Assembly (NCBI GenBank): GCA_041659105.1
Contig: JBAZYX010000115.1
Location: 1-11,032, forward strand
Length of the DNA stretch: 11,032 bases
DNA from: CAIUKV01 sp041659105
GTDB lineage: Bacteria; Actinomycetota; Acidimicrobiia; IMCC26256; PALSA-555
Direction: 5' to 3'
The stretch's first letter is position 1, and each line of letters begins with the position of its first letter. Under the pieces are notes generated by a model. That model was not told the origin of the DNA, ran no database searches, and was given only the letters and a program-made list of their open reading frames with translations. This document shows positions 1 to 4,531 of this stretch, piece by piece. Made by a program: the position numbers and the translations under genes.

Positions 1-670
1 CGGCCTGGGCGAACACCCCGATCCCGAACTGCTCGGCGAGGTCGATGAGCAGCCCGATCTCGACGCCCCAGCCCTGGACGAACGGCACTGCCTCGAGGAG
101 GGTGCGCCGTCCGGCGTACTCGCCCGCGAGCGGCTGCACGAACCCGGTGAGGTGGGGGAACAGCGTGCTGAGCACGGGCCGGGCCATGAGCTCGGTGACC
201 CGGCCGCCGCCGTGGGGGTCGCCGAACAGCGGGCGCTGGTAGTAGCCCTTCACGAACCCGATCTCGGGGTCGGTGAGCAGTGGCTCGAGCAGGCGGGTCA
301 CGAAGTGCGACCCGAAGTTGAACACGTCGGCGTCGAGCCAGCACACGATGTCGCCGTTGCTGACGTAGAGCGACTTCCAGAGCGCGTTGCCCTTGCCGGT
401 GCCGGGGGGCAGGTCGGAGAGGATGTCGGCCGACCCGTAGACGAGGGCCCCTTCCCACGCGGCCACCTCGGCGGTGGCGTCGGTGGAGCCGTCGTCGATC
501 ACGAGCACCTCGTCGACGAGGTTGACGTGCTCCATCAGCGTGCGCCGGACGGTGGCCACCGTGTGGCCCACCGTGGGCTCCTCGTCGCGTGCGGGGATGC
601 ACACCGAGACCGTCAGGCCGGCGCGGGCCTTGGCCGCGGCGAGGCGGGCCGCCAGGGACACATCGGACAT
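1..670 (-). CDS. gpgS: Glucosyl-3-phosphoglycerate synthase, 3' end cut by the window edge
   Basis: The visible 223 codons encode a GT-A glycosyltransferase of the GpgS type (family GT81). The family transfers glucose from a nucleotide sugar to 3-phosphoglycerate, the first step to glucosylglycerate and, in mycobacteria, methylglucose lipopolysaccharide. Landmarks are PARDEEPTVG at residues 27-36, IDDGSTD at 58-64, GTGKGNALWKSL at 90-101, the metal- and nucleotide-binding DAD at 113-115, GGGRVTEL at 154-161 and the acceptor-side segment QPLAGEYAGRR at 179-189, followed by PFVQGWGVEIGLL. GGRVTEL and QPLxGEYAxRR are characteristic of GpgS and absent from generic GT2 enzymes. The C-terminal part lies beyond base 1. 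The gene diverges from the SAM riboswitch operon, and its 5' leader runs into the 67-bp repeat array. The start is either ATG at 670 or GTG at 661; see the separate RBS entry. Confidence 0.93.
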   Translation of the reverse strand, partial: MSDVSLAARLAAAKARAGLTVSVCIPARDEEPTVGHTVATVRRTLMEHVNLVDEVLVIDDGSTDATAEVAAWEGALVYGSADILSDLPPGTGKGNALWKSLYVSNGDIVCWLDADVFNFGSHFVTRLLEPLLTDPEIGFVKGYYQRPLFGDPHGGGRVTELMARPVLSTLFPHLTGFVQPLAGEYAGRRTLLEAVPFVQGWGVEIGLLIDLAEQFGIGVFAQA

Positions 671-674
671 CTCC
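659..674 (-). promoter_or_regulatory. GGAG ribosome-binding site of gpgS; decides between two starts
   Basis: On the minus strand GGAG (674-671) touches the ATG at 670 with no spacer, which is too close for a normal Shine-Dalgarno. Three codons further on, an in-frame GTG (661-659) has a 9-nt spacer from the same GGAG. The GTG is therefore the better mechanical start, and the protein would begin at the fourth codon of the ATG version. Both versions keep the whole catalytic domain. An initiator ATG lying between the SD and the GTG leaves the choice open. Confidence 0.45.
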
Positions 675-675
675 A

Positions 676-938
676 GGAGCGTAGCGAGCGTCCGGAGCGC
701 GGGGTGCGGTGCGGGGGAGCGAGCGGAGCGACCCGGGCGAGAGGAGCGTAGCGAGCGTCCGGAGCGCGGGGTGCGGTGCGGGGGAGCGAGCGGAGCGACC
801 CGGGCGAGAGGAGCGTAGCGAGCGTCCGGAGCGCGGGGTGGGGTGCGGGGGAGCGAGCGGAGCGACCCGGGCGAGAGGAGCGTAGCGAGCGTCCGGAGCG
901 CGGGGTGGGGTGCGGGGGAGCGAGCGGAGCGACCCGGG
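676..938. repeat. Tandem array of a 67-bp G-rich repeat, 3.9 copies
   Basis: Copies start at 676, 743, 810 and 877. The fourth stops at about 938, six bases short. Each unit begins GGAGCGTAGCGAGCGTCCGG, holds a G-rich middle and ends GGAGCGAGCGGAGCGACCCG plus GGCGAGA. The only difference I see is one base at unit offset 31: C in copies 1 and 2 (707, 774), G in copies 3 and 4 (841, 908). The period is not a multiple of three, so all three frames read similar Arg/Ser/Glu-rich peptides, which I treat as non-coding. The array begins six bases upstream of the gpgS ATG, fills the gpgS leader and promoter region, and ends about 30 bp before the putative promoter of the riboswitch transcript. There are no unique spacers, so it is not a CRISPR. 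Confidence 0.95.
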
Positions 939-967
939 AAGCCCGGATCCTGCGGCACGACAGGTGC

Positions 968-973
968 TACTCT
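968..973 (+). promoter_or_regulatory. Possible -10 element of the riboswitch/metM-like operon
   Basis: TACTCT fits the actinobacterial TAnnnT -10 pattern. It would place transcription start near 980, just before the first riboswitch stem at 988. I see no convincing -35 hexamer about 17 bp upstream. The call rests on the -10 match and its position. Confidence 0.35.
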
Positions 974-987
974 GACCGGCGGTACGC

Positions 988-1090
988 GCTCATCGAGAGC
1001 GGCTGAGGGACAGGCCCTGTGAAGCCGCGGCAACCAGCGACACCGGAGCGAAATCCGGTCGAGCCAGGTGCCAATGCCTGACCGATGAGC
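988..1090 (+). promoter_or_regulatory. SAM-I (S-box) riboswitch aptamer
   Basis: The four helices of a SAM-I aptamer can be drawn. P1 is GCTCATCG (988-995) with CGATGAGC (1083-1090), eight perfect pairs. P2 is GCGGCT (999-1004) with AGCCGC (1023-1028), followed by the conserved GCGGCAACC. P3 is CCGGA (1043-1047) with TCCGG (1054-1058), extended by CGA/TCG. P4 is CAGG (1065-1068) with CCTG (1077-1080), carrying the GGTGCCAAT core. GAGGGACAGGCCCTGTGAAG (1005-1024) is the signature asymmetric-loop and pseudoknot-loop segment. SAM-IV shares part of this core, but the closing P1 directly after P4 is the SAM-I arrangement. In this class SAM binding normally switches off methionine-supply genes, which bears directly on the function of the gene downstream. 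Confidence 0.95.
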
Positions 1091-1096
1091 AGCCAA

Positions 1097-1175
1097 GAGC
1101 GGCCCTCCGCTCGAGGCGCTCCGAGCGCGTCGAGACCAGACGACGTGCAACCGGGTGCGTCGTCGAACGGAGGAG
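1097..1175 (+). promoter_or_regulatory. Likely translational expression platform and SD of the metM-like gene
   Basis: Downstream of P1 a perfect hairpin GAGCGG/CCGCTC (1097-1102 with 1107-1112) competes with an alternative stem CGCTCG/CGAGCG (1108-1113 with 1122-1127). A third stem joins GACGAC (1139-1144) to GTCGTC (1159-1164). CCTCC (1104-1108) is complementary to GGAGG in the strong Shine-Dalgarno GGAGGAG (1169-1175), seven bases before ATG 1183. No U-run follows any stem, so I infer control of ribosome access and not transcription termination. The exact switching partners are inferred by eye. Confidence 0.45.
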
Positions 1176-1182
1176 CTGCCAG

Positions 1183-2421
1183 ATGTCGGTGGGAACCGCC
1201 CTGCGTTGCCGGGAGTGTGGTCGCGAGTACGCGATCGCCCCGATCTACACCTGCGAGTGGTGCTTCGGTCCGCTCGAGACCACCTACGACTACGACGCCA
1301 TCCGGGCGACGATCACCCGTGAGTCGATCGCGGCGGGGCCGCCGTCGATCTGGCGGTACGGGCCGCTGCTCCCGGTCGACGTCCCCGCGGGCAACGCTCT
1401 CGACGCCGGGTGGACGCCGCTGATCCGGGCCGAGCGCCTGGCCGCCGAGCTCGGGCTCGGCGAGGTCTGGATCAAGGACGACACCCGCAACCCCACCAAC
1501 TCGTTCAAGGACCGGGTCGTGGCGGTCGCTCTCGCCAAGGCCCTCGACTTCGGCTTCAAGACCGCGGCCTGCGCCTCCACCGGCAACCTCGCCAACGCGG
1601 TCGCCGCGGCCGCGGCCCGCACCGGGCTCGGCAGCTTCGTGTTCGTCCCGTCCGACCTCGAGGCGGGCAAGATCCTCACCACCGCGGTCTACGGCGGCAA
1701 CGTCGTGGCGATCGACGGCAACTACGACGACGTGAACCGGCTCTGCGCCGAGCTCGCGGCGGAGTACCCGTGGGCGTTCGTCAACGTCAACGTGCGACCG
1801 TTCTACGCCGAGGGCTCGAAGACGCTCGCCTACGAGACGGCGGAGCAGCTCGGCTGGGAGGCGCCCGACCACGTGGTGGTGCCGATCGCGAGCGGCTCGC
1901 TGCTCACCAAGATCCACAAGGGCTTCAAGGAGCTCTCCGAGGTCGGCCTCCTCGACTCCGAGCCCGCGGTGCGCGTCTCGGGCGCGCAGGCCACCGGCTG
2001 CTCGCCGGTCGCCACCGCGTTCATCGACGGCGTCGACGACGTGCACCCCGTCCGGCCGAGCACGATCGCCAAGTCGCTCGCCATCGGCAACCCCGCCGAC
2101 GGCTACTACGCGCTCGACGTGATCCGGAAGACCGGCGGCGGCTGCGGCTCCGTCAGCGACGCCGAGATCGTCGACGGCATCCGGCTGCTCGCCCGCACCG
2201 AGGGCATCTTCGGTGAGACGGCCGCCGGCGTGACCGTCGCCACCCTCGCCCGCCTCGCGGCCGAGGGCGTGGTGCGCCGCGACGAGCGCGTCGTCGTGTA
2301 CGTCACCGGTCACGGGCTGAAGACGCTCGACGCGATCGAGCCCCACGTCAGCGTGACCGCCACCATCCCCCCGTCGCTCGACGCATTCCGCGCCGCGTTC
2401 CCCGCTGCGGAGCGAGCGTGA
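1183..2421 (+). CDS. metM: Threonine-synthase-family PLP enzyme, probably MetM-type O-phosphohomoserine-dependent homocysteine synthase
   Basis: This 412-aa cytosolic enzyme has an N-terminal zinc ribbon (Cys 9, 12, 24, 27) and a fold-type II PLP domain. Lys109 in NPTNSFKDR should form the Schiff base, STGNLAN at 132-138 is the cofactor phosphate region, and SGAQATGCSPVA at 266-277 and GIFGETAAGVTVA at 341-353 are further conserved blocks. Classical threonine synthases usually read NPTGSFKDRG and STGNTSAS, so this belongs to a divergent subgroup. Automatic annotation would say thrC. Three things favour methionine synthesis: a SAM-I riboswitch immediately upstream, a thiocarboxylate-type sulfur carrier gene 37 bp downstream, and the Streptomyces MetM/MetO pathway. 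In that pathway a ThrC homologue turns O-phospho-L-homoserine plus MetO thiocarboxylate into homocysteine. Threonine synthase remains the alternative. ATG 1183 has the SD GGAGGAG. Confidence 0.85.
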   Translation: MSVGTALRCRECGREYAIAPIYTCEWCFGPLETTYDYDAIRATITRESIAAGPPSIWRYGPLLPVDVPAGNALDAGWTPLIRAERLAAELGLGEVWIKDDTRNPTNSFKDRVVAVALAKALDFGFKTAACASTGNLANAVAAAAARTGLGSFVFVPSDLEAGKILTTAVYGGNVVAIDGNYDDVNRLCAELAAEYPWAFVNVNVRPFYAEGSKTLAYETAEQLGWEAPDHVVVPIASGSLLTKIHKGFKELSEVGLLDSEPAVRVSGAQATGCSPVATAFIDGVDDVHPVRPSTIAKSLAIGNPADGYYALDVIRKTGGGCGSVSDAEIVDGIRLLARTEGIFGETAAGVTVATLARLAAEGVVRRDERVVVYVTGHGLKTLDAIEPHVSVTATIPPSLDAFRAAFPAAERA

Positions 2422-2458
2422 GCGAGCGACCCATCACCGAGATCGAGGAGGGCTGACC

Positions 2459-2731
2459 GTGGCCACCGTCCGCATCCCCACCCAGCTGCGCAATCTCGTC
2501 GACGGCGCGTCGGAGGTCCAGCTCGACGGCGCCAGCGTCGGCGAGGTGCTCAAGGCCCTCGACGCCGCCCACCCCGGGTTCGGCGAGCGCCTCTTCGACG
2601 AGAGCGGCAAGCTGCGCCGGTTCGTGAACGTCTTCGTCGACGACGAGGACGTCCGCTTCCTCCAGGGGGTCGACACCCCCCTGGGCGAGAAGGCCGTCGT
2701 CAGCATCATCCCCGCCGTCGCCGGAGGCTGA
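2459..2731 (+). CDS. metO: MoaD/ThiS-family sulfur carrier protein, MetO/CysO-like
   Basis: This 90-aa beta-grasp protein ends in the diagnostic AVAGG; the C-terminal Gly-Gly would be adenylated and thiocarboxylated to carry sulfide. Its segments IPTQLRNL (6-13), LRRFVNVFVDDEDVRF (52-67) and IIPAVAGG (83-90) closely resemble Mycobacterium tuberculosis CysO as I remember it. CysO, however, works beside CysM and the protease Mec, neither of which is here. The neighbour is the MetM-like enzyme under a SAM riboswitch, so donation of sulfur for homocysteine is the likely job. The activating E1-like protein (MoeZ/ThiF type) is not in the window. The start is GTG with the SD GAGGAGGG at 2445-2452. 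Family assignment is secure; choosing MetO over CysO is inference from context. Confidence 0.9.
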   Translation: MATVRIPTQLRNLVDGASEVQLDGASVGEVLKALDAAHPGFGERLFDESGKLRRFVNVFVDDEDVRFLQGVDTPLGEKAVVSIIPAVAGG

Positions 2732-2756
2732 GCAGCGACGCCATGATGATGATGAC

Positions 2757-2774
2757 GGTACGGTTTCCCTTACC
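2757..2774. promoter_or_regulatory. Imperfect 18-bp palindrome before the ZIP gene, candidate metalloregulator operator
   Basis: GGTACGGTTTCCCTTACC has half-sites GGTAnGG and CCnTACC; six of nine base pairs are symmetric. It contains TACGGT (2759-2764), a TAnnnT -10 candidate, so a bound regulator would cover the promoter. DtxR-family repressors bind palindromes of about this size, and such a regulator is encoded two genes on. It does not match the IdeR consensus TTAGGTTAGGCTAACCTAA well. No known MntR box is claimed. Confidence 0.35.
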
Positions 2775-2818
2775 AGCTGCCGGCCGCGAGCGCGGTTGAC
2801 GAGGGGAACGCCAGACCA

Positions 2819-3664
2819 ATGTCAAGTGGCGCGATCATCCTGCTCGGAGCCATCGCCGGCCTGACCATCTTCCTCGGCCTGCCGGTCGGCCGCATCCGCG
2901 GGCTCTCCGCGATGTGGCGCGCCGTGCTCAACGCCGGCGCTGCGGGCGTGCTCGTGTTCCTCCTCGTCGAGACGGTGGCCCACGCGTTCGAGCCGGTCGA
3001 GGAGGCCGTCGAGGAGAAGGAGTGGGCCGAGTTCGCCCTGCGGGCCCCGATCTTCCTGGTGGCGTTCGGCGTCGGTCTCCTGGGCCTCGTCTACTACGAC
3101 CGGTGGATGAAGACCCGTGCGCATCGCGCCGAGAGCGCGTCCGTGGGCCCGGGCGCCGCGTCGGTGTCCGACTTCGGGATGGCGAGCCGGGTCGCGCGGC
3201 TGTCGGAGCCCAAGCGCATCGCCCTGTTCATCGCGATCGGCATCGGCATCCACAACTTCGCCGAGGGCCTGGCCATCGGGCAGTCGGCCGAGTCGGGGGC
3301 GGTCAACCTCGCGGTGCTCCTCGTGATCGGCTTCGCGCTCCACAACGCCACCGAGGGCTTCGGCATCGTGGCCCCGCTCACCAGCGAGCACGAGATGCCC
3401 TCGTGGGGCTTCCTCATCGCGATGGGCTGCATCGCCGGCCTGCCGACCTTCGTCGGCACCGTCATCGGCCAGGCCTGGACCAACCAGAACCTGGAGATCG
3501 CGTTCCTCGCGCTGGCGGCCGGATCGATCCTCTACGTCATCGTCCAGCTGCTCAGGGTGGCGGCCCGCCTCGACCACGATCAGCTGCACGTGATGTGGGG
3601 TCTGTTCGCCGGAATCGCCCTCGGGCTGGGCACCGAGCTGGTGCTGGTCGCGGCCGGGCTCTGA
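2819..3664 (+). CDS. ZIP-family divalent metal transporter
   Basis: A 281-aa integral membrane protein with about eight predicted helices (roughly residues 4-22, 33-55, 75-95, 133-155, 162-185, 196-217, 225-246, 258-280). The ZIP metal-site motifs are both present: HNFAEG at 145-150 in helix 4 and HNATEG at 175-180 in helix 5. ZIP proteins move Zn, Fe or Mn into the cytoplasm. The long loop between helices 3 and 4 has only His102 and no histidine-rich tract. Start ATG 2819 has a GAGGGGA SD at 2801-2807. The regulator gene 31 bp downstream has manganese-type ligands, so Mn(II) or a broad divalent substrate is plausible, but the sequence does not settle the metal. A candidate operator lies just upstream. 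Confidence 0.88.
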   Translation: MSSGAIILLGAIAGLTIFLGLPVGRIRGLSAMWRAVLNAGAAGVLVFLLVETVAHAFEPVEEAVEEKEWAEFALRAPIFLVAFGVGLLGLVYYDRWMKTRAHRAESASVGPGAASVSDFGMASRVARLSEPKRIALFIAIGIGIHNFAEGLAIGQSAESGAVNLAVLLVIGFALHNATEGFGIVAPLTSEHEMPSWGFLIAMGCIAGLPTFVGTVIGQAWTNQNLEIAFLALAAGSILYVIVQLLRVAARLDHDQLHVMWGLFAGIALGLGTELVLVAAGL

Positions 3665-3689
3665 CTTCCTCCGCCAACCACGCGACAAT
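3661..3689 (+). promoter_or_regulatory. Leaderless promoter of the DtxR/MntR-family regulator gene
   Basis: CTGACT (3661-3666), a four-of-six match to TTGACA, is exactly 17 bp before GACAAT (3684-3689). Six bases later is the ATG at 3696, so transcription should start at or next to the initiator A. No Shine-Dalgarno is present. The -35 overlaps the stop codon of the ZIP gene, so the regulator can be transcribed on its own as well as by read-through. Confidence 0.55.
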
Positions 3690-3695
3690 GGGTGC

Positions 3696-4355
3696 ATGGC
3701 GGACCTGCACGACGCGACCGAGGAGTACCTCGAGACGATCCTCGAGATCGAGGAGGAGGGCATCCCTCCGATCCGGGCGCGCATCGTGGAGCGGCTCGGG
3801 CTGTCGGCCGCGGCGGTCTCCGAGCAGGTCAACCGGCTCGTCGAGCAGGGCTACGCCGAGCTCCTCGACGACCGCACGCTGCGCCTCACCGACTCCGGCC
3901 GCGAGCTCGCGGTCTCCATCGTCCGCCGGCACCGGCTCGCCGAGCGCCTGCTCGTGGACGTGATCGGCCTCGAGTGGGAGAAGGTCCACAAGGAAGCCGA
4001 CCGCTGGGAGCACGCGATCTCGGCCGAGGTGGAGGAGAAGCTCGTGCAGCTCCTCGGCGACCCGGCCACGTGCCCCCACGGCAACCCGATCCCCGGGTCG
4101 AAGCACCGCCCCGAGCGCACCGGCGCCACCGCGCTGGCGACGTTCGCTCCGGGGCCGGCCACGGTCACCCGCATCTCCGAGAAGCTCGAGCTCGACGATG
4201 CCGCGCTGTCCTACGTGGCGGGCGCGGCGCTCGTCCCCGGCGCCACCGTGTCGGTGCTGCGGCGCGAGGCCGACGTGGTGGTGCTCGAGAGCGCCGCCGG
4301 CGAGCAGCGGGTGCCCAACGACCTCGCCGAGCTCCTCTTCGTCGTCCGGGACTGA
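3696..4355 (+). CDS. DtxR-family metal-dependent transcriptional regulator, probable manganese-type (MntR-like)
   Basis: A 219-aa full-length DtxR-family repressor. It has a winged helix (about 1-70), a dimerisation and metal domain (about 75-140, with HRLAERLLVDVIGLEWEKVH and GNPIPG), and a C-terminal SH3/FeoA-like domain (about 145-219). By ungapped alignment His79, Glu83, His98, Glu105 and His106 match DtxR. At the two selectivity positions DtxR Met10 is Glu10 and Cys102 is Asp102. Against Bacillus MntR, all six Mn ligands (D8, E11, H77, E99, E102, H103) correspond to E10, E13, H79, D102, E105 and H106. Manganese sensing is therefore more likely than iron. The SH3-domain ligands of DtxR, Glu170 and Gln173, seem to be Asp and Ala here. 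The adjacent ZIP gene is the obvious target. Confidence 0.93.
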   Translation: MADLHDATEEYLETILEIEEEGIPPIRARIVERLGLSAAAVSEQVNRLVEQGYAELLDDRTLRLTDSGRELAVSIVRRHRLAERLLVDVIGLEWEKVHKEADRWEHAISAEVEEKLVQLLGDPATCPHGNPIPGSKHRPERTGATALATFAPGPATVTRISEKLELDDAALSYVAGAALVPGATVSVLRREADVVVLESAAGEQRVPNDLAELLFVVRD

Positions 4356-4403
4356 CCCCCGCAGCGGGCTCCGGCGGGCCCCCGGCACGAGCGCGGCGCT
4401 GCA

Positions 4404-4430
4404 TTTGCACTCGCGAGTCGCGAGTGCCAA
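4404..4430. promoter_or_regulatory. CIRCE operator 1 (HrcA site) of groEL
   Basis: TTTGCACTC, nine bases, GAGTGCCAA: one mismatch per arm from the consensus TTAGCACTC-N9-GAGTGCTAA. It overlaps a promoter with TTGCAC (4405-4410), 17 bp, CAACAT (4428-4433), so bound HrcA would block RNA polymerase. HrcA itself is not encoded in the window. Confidence 0.92.
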
Positions 4431-4433
4431 CAT
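4405..4433 (+). promoter_or_regulatory. Probable groEL promoter
   Basis: The -35 TTGCAC and -10 CAACAT are 17 bp apart and fall inside or at the edge of CIRCE 1. Transcription would start near 4440, inside CIRCE 2, giving a leader of about 90 nt. The hexamers are imperfect; the spacing and the operator overlap are the main support. Confidence 0.55.
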
Positions 4434-4435
4434 GG

Positions 4436-4462
4436 TTAGCACTCAGGAGTCCCGAGTGCCAG
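4436..4462. promoter_or_regulatory. CIRCE operator 2 (HrcA site) of groEL
   Basis: TTAGCACTC, nine bases, GAGTGCCAG: a perfect left arm and two mismatches in the right arm. It lies 32 bp after CIRCE 1, about three helical turns, so both would face the same side of the DNA. It covers the predicted transcription start and would also be present in the leader RNA. Confidence 0.92.
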
Positions 4463-4531
4463 ACCGTCACTCCGACGATGGCCCGGCGACGCCGAGTCAG
4501 ACGCTCCCCGAAACCTTGCAGGAGAGGATCC

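Noticed and set aside
676..938. CRISPR array
   Set aside because: The units are directly adjacent and almost identical over all 67 bp, with no unique spacers and no cas genes nearby.
152..1006. Plus-strand open frames through gpgS and the 67-bp repeats
   Set aside because: Their first part is antisense to gpgS. The repetitive peptides are products of a 67-bp period read in successive frames.
967..2346. Open frame of 459 codons on the minus strand opposite the metM-like gene
   Set aside because: It is antisense to a gene with clear family motifs, would cover the riboswitch, and its Arg/Asp/Gly/Val-rich translation is typical of high-GC shadow frames.
4366..4381. Possible terminator hairpin after the regulator gene
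   Set aside because: Only four G-C pairs with an eight-base loop; too weak to claim in DNA this GC-rich.
3692..4531. N-terminal extension of groEL of 280 codons in the same frame
   Set aside because: It overlaps the regulator gene in another frame and the two CIRCE operators. GroEL homology begins exactly at ATG 4532, which has its own SD.
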